A DNA stretch of 64,000 bases, taken from positions 41,586 to 105,585 of the forward strand of contig JASANG010004112.1 in NCBI GenBank assembly GCA_030248215.1. The letters are read 5' to 3'. Below, one piece after another: positions 55,444-64,000 of this stretch (the first letter of the stretch is position 1; every line of letters begins with the position of its first letter). This DNA comes from Enoplolaimus lenunculus. Lineage: Eukaryota > Nematoda > Enoplea > Enoplida > Thoracostomopsidae. The translations under genes and the position numbers were made by a program. The notes below the pieces were generated by a model, which searched no databases, was not told the origin of the DNA, and saw nothing but the letters and a program-made list of their open reading frames with translations.

Positions 55444-56128
55444 TTTACACTCTTCTCTTGAATAAACTAAAATAAATTGTCTTGAATTTCAATTCTCCTA
55501 CTTTCTTAAATTTTCAAGATATAAATGTCTTGTATTTCAGACATTAATAGCTTTAAACAGCTTACAAATTCGTTTCTTATGGTTAAAACATAAATGTCTT
55601 AATATATTAATTAAAGAAATTGCTATTGCCAATTAAAAAGACACAAATTTGTTTGCAAGACATAGTTGTCTTGCATTCAAGTATTTATTTCCTTATTTTT
55701 ATGTATGTAAAAACTTGCTCCATTTATATATATTCTTAAGACTGTATATCAATAATCGAATTTCAAAGATATTTTGGTTTGAGCCTAGGCTCCCCCCAAC
55801 CTAAGTTTACGTCTTTGAGTATCTTGGGTTGTAAAATTGGGGTATTGGGTTGAAGTTAAGCCCTCAGTTTTGGAGTCGGTTTCCATGGCAAATCTCTGTG
55901 TTATATTTCAGACATATTTGTCCTATATTTCAGAAACATTTTCCTTTAATCAGTTATAAAACAAAGTGTTAAATTTATAAGACATTTAAGTGTGAAAAGT
56001 TTTGGACCAATCTTTCGGAAAAATTAAAAAAAGTCTTGAATTCAAGGCATATATGTCTGGAGTCGGTATCAAGACATAATTGTCTTAAATTTCAGACAAT
56101 ATTTCTTGAATACAAGACAATGTGTTCT
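55444..56128. mobile_element. F-family element
   Basis: Colinear with 24511-25251, sharing CTCCTACTTTCTTAAATTTTC, ATGTCTTGTATTTCAGACATT and CTATTGCCAATT. Repeated AAGACAT and ATGTCTT blocks run throughout. The ends are less well kept than in the other copy. Confidence 0.62.
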
Positions 56129-56214
56129 AATTTGCACACAACAACAGCTGGAACGTTGCCCAAAATCGTATGTGCGGTGTTCCAGCTTTAGTATTGTAGA
56201 TAATGTCCAAAAAC

Positions 56215-56310
56215 GAACAATTCTATACCGATTTAAAACCAGAGTCTCCGCCTGGAATCGAACCTCGACAAGTCATTTGCATATACCGAGTATTATAATC
56301 CAGTCTAACC
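56215..56310 (-). repeat. tRNA-derived sequence with perfect B box
   Basis: Read on -, GTTGGTTAGACTGG can act as an A box and GGTTCGATTCC is a perfect B box, with GGCGGAGAC following. The 5' side does not complement GGCGGAGAC, so a working cloverleaf is not supported. Confidence 0.45.
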
Positions 56311-56384
56311 AACAAGGTCACAGTATAGCGCCACTACCATTGTTGCGATGGTTCGCATTATAAATATAACAATCAGGTAACTTT

Positions 56385-56622
56385 TTAAGCCTAAGCCTAA
56401 GCCTAAGAGCATGGATAAGCCTATTCCTAAGCCTAAGCATAAGTCTAAACCTAAGCCTATTCCTAAGCCTAAGCCTAAGTCTAAACCTAAGAGCATGTAT
56501 AAGCGTATTCCTAAGCCTAAGCATAAGCCTAAGCCTAAGCCTAAGCAACAAATTAGTCTGAAGCTTAAACTGACTTATAGCCCCTCCGGAAAACGATCCG
56601 GCCCTGTTGTATACATGTGCCC
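56385..56622. mobile_element. C-subfamily TTAGGC element, left end lost
   Basis: CCTAAG arrays interrupted by GAGCATG repeats, then CTCCGGAAAACGATCCGGCCC and GTATACATGTGCCC at the right. The left terminal sequence is not recognisable. Confidence 0.68.
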
Positions 56623-56749
56623 CTAAGCTTTATTCTAACCGTTTAAGCGTTGAGAAAAATCTAAGCACAAGGTTAAGGTTGAGCCTAAAGCCAAAATGTA
56701 GTTGAAATCTTTACAGTCAAACCAAAAACTGGGACGGCCAATAGTCATA

Positions 56750-57185
56750 CTGTAGTGACCCGTATAACAGTGGGACTGATATTTATTTGTCCTTTCCAGA
56801 GGGTACCCCTTCTGTTATTTGGATACGGGCTGTTATTTATTTTTAACATATCCTCCGCCGCAATATTTATATATCAGGTATTGCAACTATCCGTTGAATT
56901 AAACGTATCCTGTATCAAAAGCTTGAGCGAAAATGCAAAGTTTTATACATTTATAGGAAAGTACTTTGAAAACTTAAGTAGGCTTTAAAGATTCGAACTC
57001 AACTTTATTTGGTCCTGCAGTCATTTCTGCACTACAATCAGGGATAGTTGACATTAATCGACTCTAATTAGAGTTCACAGACTCTACACGCTGACGGGCT
57101 CTTATTAGGGAAACGAACCCCTATTAATTGGGACTCAAACAAGGACCCTCGCCCTTATTAACCCCTCGTATTCGGGTCACTACAG
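56750..57185. mobile_element. E-family element
   Basis: CTGTAGTGACCCGTATAACAG and GTATTCGGGTCACTACAG are inverted ends with TA outside both. Full-length. Confidence 0.82.
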
Positions 57186-57539
57186 TACATGGGCCATCAA
57201 GCGTATTTACGAAATATGGCTGTACAAAATAAACTATATATTGGCAAATTTCAATAGTATACATAAGTATATAAAGGATGGGAATCCACGGAACCATTAT
57301 GGGACCCAACTTTGAGCTTGGCTTCCTTCCCATCGACTGGATAATATTGAAAGTAGTATATATGCAGATTTTTAGCATTTCGAGCCCTTGCAAAATTTAA
57401 TGGTGTCCCCCCTTCAATTCAAGAAAATATTCTCTACTGGTTTACTCTGCGAATTTTTAGGTTTAGTGCGAACAGAATCTAGGTTGCTGCGTTAAACCTA
57501 TTGCTGGCTGGTGATTGATAGATGCTTCATACATTTGAG

Positions 57540-57802
57540 GGCCCATGTATAGAACAGGGCCGGATCGTTTTCCGGAGGGGCTATAATAGACTCAGTTTAA
57601 GCTTTAGACTAATTTTTTGGCTGAGGCTTAGGCTTAGGCTTAGGCTTAGGCTTAGGCTTAGGCTTAGGTTTAGGCTTAGGCTTAGGCTTAGGCTTAGGCT
57701 TAGGCTTAAGCTTAAGGTTAGGCTTAGGCTTAGGCTTAGGCTTAGGCTTAGGCTTAGGAATATGCTTATACCACTGTTCCGGCCCTGTTCTAAACACGGG
57801 CC
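57540..57802. mobile_element. hAT-like TTAGGC element, C subfamily with long pure array
   Basis: GGCCCATGTATAGAACAGGGC and GCCCTGTTCTAAACACGGGCC ends with exact 8-bp flanks CATTTGAG. About 25 nearly perfect TTAGGC units fill 57620-57762. The repeat makes every frame open. Confidence 0.9.
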
Positions 57803-58049
57803 CATTTGAGTATATAATGTTTGTATTTTGGTGCGCATGTTGGTCTATTGCTTCATGTATAGCAAACAGTTTAACGGTTGCGTCTTGAAACGAAATTTTT
57901 GTTCAAGGCTGAACTACAATTGGCAAGCCTCCACGTGGATCACCAAAATCCGTATTATGTACCAAGGTTTCATTTGATGTTCGAGAGCCTGTATAGGACT
58001 TGTGCGCCCGTCCTTTTAGCCCCACTTTTTAGCGCGTCAACAAAATGCT

Positions 58050-58135
58050 GTGTTAAGGTGGCGTTATGCTTGTCTTGCGGCGCTGTTCCGCGTCGTTCGG
58101 CTCCGCATGACCAGTATAGCGACACCCTCATAATT
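58050..58135. mobile_element. K-like fragment
   Basis: AGGTGGCGTTATGCTTG and CCAGTATAGCGACACCCT are roughly inverted, and the centre is CpG-rich. Diverged from the other K copies. Confidence 0.4.
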
Positions 58136-58259
58136 CCTGGTTGCGGGACTGCAGTCATCGAAGATTGTTGATGTCAACCGAGGCTTTTAGTTCTCGATGT
58201 TCTATTCTGGAATCTGCCACACAGCAACAGGTTGCATTGTTAGAGTACTGGTTGGATTT

Positions 58260-58441
58260 CACTGCAAAAAACGGCGAGTCAAATTGACTCTGTCCGGAAA
58301 AGGCTCTACGGTACAATACAAACATTCGGCTCACTGAGTCTTATACATTTGACACTGGCGGAGTCAAATTTGACTCGGTTTATGTAGTCCTGTAGAGACT
58401 ATGTCGGAGACAGTCAATTTGACTCACCATTTTTCGCAGTG
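58260..58441. mobile_element. D-family element
   Basis: CACTGCAAAAAACGGCGAGTC and GACTCACCATTTTTCGCAGTG ends. A short internal stretch is missing relative to full copies. Confidence 0.82.
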
Positions 58442-58675
58442 TAGAATCACCGAATAGATAATTTAAGAAGCTGCTGCAAGTTGTTCAACTGGTATACTGC
58501 TCCACTGGACGTGTTTTTGTTTATTATCGTACCAATGACCTTCGATAGGGTCCCACTTTTGGTCAGAGCTGAAGCTACGCCTCTCAAAGCCTTCCGCGTG
58601 CCGGTCTCCATAGTTGCCAATACGATCAGTCCCCTATGACGGTTCAGATGCTGTTAGCTTTGGCACTGTTGGTCG

Positions 58676-61600
58676 CTAGTCATCAAGGACCAACCCGTGT
58701 GTTTTTTCAATAGGAATGCAACAAAGAAAATAAAAAAGTTGCAAAATTGACAAAACTGACGCACCAAAAAATAGTCCCATTTGGCCACCAAGATCTGACA
58801 TAAATTGTTCGAGTGTATACGTGTAATGCTCTTCGTAATACGCACTCGAATACGGGTATTTGACCATAATTGTTAAATATCGTATTGTAACAGACCTGCA
58901 AAATTCATAATAAAAAGTGATATATATAAACCCCGAATCTAAACCAGAGTAAATGCTTCTTTTACAAAATATTTCCGTGTTTTCTGCTTTTATCCAGCCT
59001 ACACATTTAAGCCCTATTCACACGTGTAAGTTTTTGCAGCAAAAATTTGCACGTGCAACTTGCATGTACAAGTTTGGTCACAAAGCAGATTTGAAGTTAT
59101 TGCAGATGCAAATTTTATTCACTGGAATTCATGCTATTTAATTTAATTCGCACCTGTGAACGCAGTTGCAAGTTGTTTGAATTTCTTGCACATGCCGTTT
59201 GATTGGTCAATCGGAATTTTTCTTTGAAAATACTTGCAGCTGCAAGTATCGGAGTTTAGTTTAAACAAGTGTCCCGTTACCGAGACAAGCTGGAACCACA
59301 ATTTTTGCCACGTTAATAATAGATATGCGATACATATGAGCACAATGCATAACATATTTTGGGGTTTTCAAGCAAAAACAGGCACCACGCCACGGCCGAC
59401 CCCACGGGAGGCATTGGGGGCCGTGGTCCCCAAATTTGGCTGGTGCCCCACAAATAGACTCGGTCTAAAAGTATACAATCTTAAAATGCCATTGTAGGGG
59501 CCCTGCAAAATTATTCGGTGCCTCCCAAATATAATTCTCTGCGGACGCCCCTGCAAAGCGCGCGAGCTTGGATCGTACTACATCTGTTTTGATATGCCAA
59601 ATAAAGTGCACAACTGAACTGTCAAATTATAACCGTTGTTTAATCATATGAACACGATAGTGTTCATATATATGGTTCGCGCTTCTCAAGTGCGTATTTT
59701 CAGTTTAGTTTGCATGTTGGTACTCAGGTAACATCAGACCTAGTTCGTTTAAATTTTTTACACTGATATCCTGGTCCGTCGGGAATATCTGTGCCAAAGG
59801 ATTTGCTAAACGAACGTGGTCTTCAGTAGTTACGGTCAAAAAACTCCTACCAGAAAGTGCACGAAATTTTCCATTTTGGTTCAGCACTTTTTACCCGTTA
59901 GCTAAGTAATTTTATACGATTATAACTTTATAGGTACACTTTATAGGGCTTTACGGTCGGGTTCACCCCAACGGTTAGTTTAACCCCAACGGTTGGTTTC
60001 ACCCCAACGGTTGGTTTCCCCCAACGGTTGGTTTCCCCCAACGGTTGGTTTCCCCCCAACGGTTGGTTTTCCCCAACGGTTGGTTTTCCCCCAACGGTTG
60101 GTTTTCCCCCAACGGTTGGTTTCCCCCCAACGGTTGGTTTCCCCCCAACGGTTGGTTTCCCCCCAACGGTTGGTTTCCCCCCAACGGTTGGTTTCACCCC
60201 AACGGTTGGTTTCACCCCAACGGTTGGTTTCACCCCAACGGTTGGTTTCACCCCAACGGTTGGTTTCACCCCAACGGTTGGTTTCACCCCAACGGTTGGT
60301 TTCACCCCAACGGTTGGTTTCACCCCAACGGTTGGTTTCACCCCAACGGTTGGTTTCATCCCAACGGTTGGTTTCACCCCAACGGTTGGTTTCCCCCAAC
60401 GGTTGGTTTCACCCCAACGGTTGGTTTCACCCCAACGGTTGGTTTCCCCCAACGGTTGGTTTCGCTCCAACGGTTGGTTTCACCCCAACGGTTGGTTTCC
60501 CCCAACGGTTGGTTTCCCCCAACGGTTGGTTTCACCCCAACGGTTGGTTTCCCCCCAACGGTTGGTTTCACCCCAACGGTTGGTTTCACCCCAACGGCTG
60601 GTTACACCCCAATGCTTGGTTTTATACAAATACGTTGGTTAGGCGCTTGTTTTCAGGATAAAAGTTTCTGTCATGCAAACGATTTTTTGAAACTCCGCAT
60701 TTAGTTTAATCAGTCTTCTCATTTTTCATAGTTCAGATTGATGGATTAATCAGCAGCTTGGTAAAGCGGTTGAAACTAGAAAAAATTGCTCAGCACTTGA
60801 GCAGCATGGGATATGCTTCATATTCCTATTAAAAGGATAGTAACTAGACCAACACATTCGTTCGATGTAACCTGGAAAAATATTAAGAAACAATGGCGTC
60901 CAAAATCATGTTGACTATTAATTCCTCTGGAACATATTGCGGATAGCAAAATGTTTGTAATTTTCTTTTATAAGAAACAAATGTTTTGCTTTAAATGTGT
61001 ATTGAAGTTTTCTACACGAACGTACTAAACTCACCTTGGGCTCTCTATTAACATAGTTAATTGAATTCCACAAGAACACTGCATGGCGACATAATTGGGG
61101 AGTTAGAGTACTGATGACCAATTTTGTTAGATACTTTATTAAACAAGGCGTCACAAAATGACTCACAATTGAGGCTTTAAAAACGACTCTTGACTTTACC
61201 CGCCTTTTAACCTTATTGACAAACAAACAAGTTTACAGGTAGAAATCTATAAATGCGCATTTCCCTGCTAAGTTATTTGTTTCACTGCATAGTCGCGACT
61301 AGAGGATCAAAATTCTCACCGTATTCTGGCAGCATCGATTAATCTGGCAAAAGCAAGATCATTATACGTCAGCCATATCTCTGTAACCCTGCTATTATCT
61401 AAGAAATTTCTTAAAATGTCTAATAAATCCGCAAAAACTTTCAACATAAAAATAGATTTGCTCTCCGCAATATGTTTCAGAAGAATTAATAGTCAACATG
61501 ATTTTGGACGCCATTGTTTCTTAATATTTTTCCAGGTTACATCGAACGAATGTGTTGGTCTAGTTACTATCCTTTTAATAGGAATATGAAGCATATCCCA

Positions 61601-62655
61601 TGCTGCTCAAGTGCTGAGCAATTTTTTCTAGTATAGTAATAATTTTGGCCGGCTTTGCACAATGCGCAAAAGTTAGCGAATGCACAAACATCTGCATGCA
61701 AATTTTCTTTTCACAGAACAATTACGTTTCCGTTGTAGGAAAATGTTGTAAACAAACTAAAGCTGGAAAGTTGCCCAAAATACGTATGTGGAGCATTACA
61801 GCTTTTATTATATAGATTTTGTCTCGCTGAGTTATTTAATAGCGTCTACAGTGGAAGTTCTTGTCACTGTCTGAAATGTGGCTTCGTACAGGAATAACCT
61901 ACAAAATTGCAAGCGCTTATCAGCGACGGACCTGATATTTGTTGGTGAGTTGATCTGAGATTGGATATTTTTTGTAAAATTTATACATCAGACTGTAAGT
62001 GGACTTGTAAACATATGCGTAACAAGATGGTCTGTTTTTATGCCCCTAAGTTCACTGCCGGAACATGCAGAGGTCGGAGTTCCCCCAACCTTCAAGATGG
62101 GGGCTGCCAAACTTGCGAGCGAAGCGAGCTAGAAGCCAGACGCACTTTAAAACTTCTGAAAAGCACAAAATTGAATATAAAGTTATAAATAATCAATTGC
62201 CCAATGACATGTGGATCATCCCGTTTTTTGGATCAACGGCAGACGTTCCATGGGTCAGATTGATCTGATACGCTTCGCATAAATGCCTATTTGACTCTTA
62301 CCCGAATTGAAATAATCGCGTTTGGCGTGGCAGTGCAAAAATTTCATAATTCCATTCGTCGCACGGTTTGCGTTCAGCGCAATCGTTGATGCATTGTTCG
62401 GTGACGTTTGCAAATGCGTCATAACACGCGAGTCGTGACGTATTTTTCGTCATATCTTCGTACATGTAAATTTTGCAAAAAAATTCACCCTCAACCCGCG
62501 ATGTATTATAGTAAAATACACAACCGTAGCATTCACGCATCGCCGTATCTTCGCAACGAGTTTCACAAAATTGAACATCGGTCACTGGATTTTCGTCGAC
62601 GTCCCGGCAAGGAAACGACAGACGGTTGATACGTTTCCATCGCGTTGAAATTACC
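58676..62655 (-). CDS. DEG/ENaC sodium channel, C-terminal exons
   Basis: Three exons in transcript order: about 62655-62302, 59846-59724 and 58895-58676. The phases agree (2, then 2). The channel is known to be a trimeric amiloride-type sodium channel with two membrane helices and a Cys-rich outer domain. The first exon shows that domain: CETRCEDTAMRECYGC, FFCKIYMYEDM, ACYDAF, QCINDC and PCDEWNYEIF. The middle exon carries PLAQIFPTDQDISVKNLNEL. The last carries YYEEHYTYTLEQFMSDLGG and the second membrane helix with GAS filter residues (GQMGLFFGASVLSILQLF), then a short tail KTHGLVLDD. The 5' limit of the first exon, the first membrane helix and the N-terminus are not resolved and probably lie beyond the window. 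The donor of the middle exon is weak; 59733 is an alternative. The exact subfamily (ASIC, FaNaC or other) cannot be given. Confidence 0.85.
59008..59255. mobile_element. J-family element in DEG/ENaC intron
   Basis: CCCTATTCACACGTGTAAG at the left and TACTTGCAGCTGCAAGTA near the right. Shares TTTAATTCGCACCTGTGAACG with 13549-13846. Confidence 0.6.
59960..60615. repeat. Satellite of 17-18 bp CCAACGGTTGG units in DEG/ENaC intron
   Basis: About 37 units of CCCCAACGGTTGGTTTCA in tandem, varying in the C run and the TTTC/TTTCA step. Each unit is a short hairpin around CCAACGGTTGG. CAACGG fits the MYB-protein target YAACKG. Because 18 is a multiple of 3, all frames stay open, but it is intronic between the exons starting at 62655 and 59846. 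Confidence 0.92.
60776..61631. mobile_element. Long-armed inverted-repeat element in DEG/ENaC intron
   Basis: Arms of about 175 bp (60776-60952 and about 61457-61631) are near-identical inverted copies, from CTAGAAAAAATTGCTCAGCAC to GAGCAATTTTTTCTAG. CTAG or TA is a likely target. The 500-bp centre has no recognisable transposase. An open frame on - inside it is not supported as a gene. Confidence 0.8.
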
Positions 62656-62743
62656 TTTAATACAGAATTCAAATATGTGTCCGATGAGTTTTGTTAGCCC
62701 CCCCCAACCATGTGTATTTGCGCAAATTTGTAACATCAAGTTG

Positions 62744-63165
62744 GGCTCATGTATAGAACAGGGCTCGAATAGCAGTATAAGCATGTTCCTAAGCTTAAGC
62801 CTAAGCCTAAGCTTAAGCCTAAGCCTAAGCCTAAGCCTAAGCCTAAGCCTAAGCCAAGCCTAAGCCTAAGCCTAAGCCTAAGCTTAATCCTAAGCCTAAG
62901 CTTTAGCTTAAGCTTAAGCCTAAGCCTAAGCCTAAGCCTAAGCCTAAGCCTAAAAGCCAAGCCTAAGCCTAAGCCTAAGCCTAAGCTTAAGCTTAAGCTT
63001 AAGCCTAAGCCTAAGCCTAAGCTTAAGCCGAAGCCTAAGCCTAAGGTTGAGCATATTCCTAAGCCTAAGCCTAACGCTAAGTCTGAACAAAAAAAGTTAG
63101 TCTAAAGCTTAGACGCTATTACAGCCCTGTCGGAAAACGATCCGGCCCTGTTCTTTACTTGGGCC
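62744..63165. mobile_element. C-subfamily TTAGGC element with the longest array
   Basis: GGGCTCATGTATAGAACAGGG and CCCTGTTCTTTACTTGGGCC ends enclose about 300 bp of CCTAAG units (62785-63080) mixed with CTTAAG variants. Flanks TCAAGTTG and CCAAATTG match at 6 of 8 bases. Confidence 0.85.
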
Positions 63166-63344
63166 CCAAATTGTAACGTACATGCAACCTTATCATTTTA
63201 TTACCAAAAATTTCTTAACGAAAAAATTGTATTACTTTTCAAAAAACATTCTGAGGAGAAAAATTGTAAGCTACACACTCACTACCGTTTTATTACAAAA
63301 AATTCTGACGGGGAGGTACGTCCCGATCGCCCCCTTTCAGGATC

Positions 63345-63532
63345 CACTAGTGCGTGCAAGTTTTACTCAAAAGCACGTTCACAAAAAGTTTCAAGTTGTA
63401 CGCTACAAGTTGTCGCTACAAAAACTAGCGTTTGCAAATTGCAGCTGCAAGTTTTGGATGCAAATACTTTTACCTACAAATTGCAACTGCGATAACTCGC
63501 CGCAAAAATCTGCACATGTAACAGGGCTGATC
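63345..63532. mobile_element. J-family element
   Basis: CGTGCAAGTTTTACTCAAAAGC and CTGCACATGTAACAGGGC with repeated AATTGCAGCTGCAAG-like blocks. Diverged copy. Confidence 0.5.
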
Positions 63533-63586
63533 AACTGTTTGTCACATAAATATTTTCTATTTCATCTAAGGTAAAACTACACGCTA

Positions 63587-63792
63587 CACTGCAAAAAATA
63601 GTGAGTGACATCGACTCTGTACAAAATAGGCTCTACGGGACTACACAGAGCCAAATTTCGACTCCATCAGAGTCATATTAGACTCACTGAGTCGCATGTT
63701 TGATTGGCGGAGTCGAATTTGACTCCGTTTGTCTTGTCCCGTAGAGCCTATTTCGGAGAGTGTCAATTTGACTCACTATTTTTTTTCGGCGT
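63587..63792. mobile_element. D-family element
   Basis: CACTGCAAAAAATAGTGAGTG and GACTCACTATTTTTTTTCGGC ends with the mirrored interior. TA lies at both ends. Confidence 0.8.
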
Positions 63793-63794
63793 AG

Positions 63795-63895
63795 AATTCG
63801 AACATTGATCTCTCGATTGATGGGAGGCGTTTACTATCATCACTGAGGTTTTCGACACTCAAACCCAAGACAGTCTCACGTCTTGTGCAGATTTT
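63795..63895. mobile_element. S-family fragment
   Basis: GAATTCGAAC, GATGGGAGGCGTTTACTATC and CAGTCTCACGTCTTGTGCAG correspond to the tRNA-like part of the S elements. Terminal repeats are not present. Confidence 0.5.
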
Positions 63896-64000
63896 ACACT
63901 TGGACCCAAGAACACTGTCTCACTGTGTATGATTTGCGTGTATATTATTGGCAATCAGCAGGCGTCAACCTGAATTAACGACCAGAACGATGAACGAGAA

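Larger units (their letters stand above)
54479..58675. other. Between the GON7-like gene and DEG/ENaC, transposon-filled
   Basis: Occupied by K, F, C, E, C, K and D elements in that order, listed separately, plus a tRNA-like piece. The open frame around 57878-58171 on + overlaps a K-like fragment and has no recognisable domain. 54730-55440 shows nothing supportable. Confidence 0.4.

Noticed and set aside
57522-57838. Open frames of alternating Arg-Leu, Lys-Pro or Ser-Leu
   Set aside because: Translation of the TTAGGC array in element C3. The same applies at 62645-62960 and 56305-56626.
59960-60615. CRISPR-like repeat array
   Set aside because: Units are contiguous with no unique spacers, and the DNA is animal; it is a satellite.
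59928-60704. Six long open frames of NRWGETNRWGE or GWFPPNGWFPP type
   Set aside because: They are by-products of an 18-bp satellite whose unit is a multiple of three, inside a DEG/ENaC intron. No start context or domain.
60918-61226. Middle exon of the DEG/ENaC gene
   Set aside because: It lies within the inverted-repeat element 60776-61631, and the flanking exons already join in phase without it.
62785-63080. Chromosome-end telomere
   Set aside because: The array is enclosed by transposon ends and flanked by normal gene DNA, so it is internal.

Overview
This is about 64 kb of AT-rich animal (metazoan) nuclear DNA. Genes are split into many short exons with GT-AG introns. The standard genetic code fits, and the products are typical of animals: a kinetochore protein, mitochondrial ubiquinone synthesis, a DEG/ENaC channel and a seven-pass gustatory-receptor-like protein. 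I cannot fix the phylum. The gene set and mid-sized introns suggest an invertebrate. The interspersed hexamer TTAGGC is the nematode telomere unit, but here it sits inside transposons and is not evidence of a nematode by itself.

Layout. On the + strand are the C-terminal exons of a NUF2-like kinetochore coiled coil (2069-5118) and COQ7 (9491-12439, seven exons, first exon not found). From about 15 kb onward everything recognised is on the - strand. First comes an apparently intact gustatory-receptor-like (Grl) gene of eight exons (15233-21963, 599 residues, with 41 consecutive Asn near the N-terminus). Two weak Grl-like loci follow, probably decayed or incompletely resolved (26349-32020 and 37832-46938). 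After these come kynurenine formamidase AFMID (50020-51961), a two-exon GON7-like KEOPS subunit of 79 residues (53696-54478), and the 3' exons of a DEG/ENaC channel (58676-about 62655).

The rest is dominated by small non-autonomous DNA transposons. The largest group (named here A, B and C) has GGCC...GGCC ends, 8-bp target duplications as in hAT elements, and a core of TTAGGC hexamers. Other families are D (CACTGCAAAAAATGGTGAGTCA ends), E (CTGTAGTGACCCGAATAAGAGG ends, TA targets), F (built from AAGACAT/ATGTCTT motifs), H, I, J, K and L, and S (CCCTTTCTCACATG ends around a tRNA-like core). There are also tRNA-derived SINEs, one as an inverted dimer, a PIF/Harbinger-like insertion with a TAA target, and a 17-18 bp satellite in a DEG/ENaC intron. 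I recognised no retrovirus-like or capsid-bearing element and no transposase or reverse transcriptase gene.

The genes do not form a pathway or operon; they are independent animal genes. All splice sites were assigned by reading the sequence and matching exon phases. Family names rest on remembered motifs, not searches.
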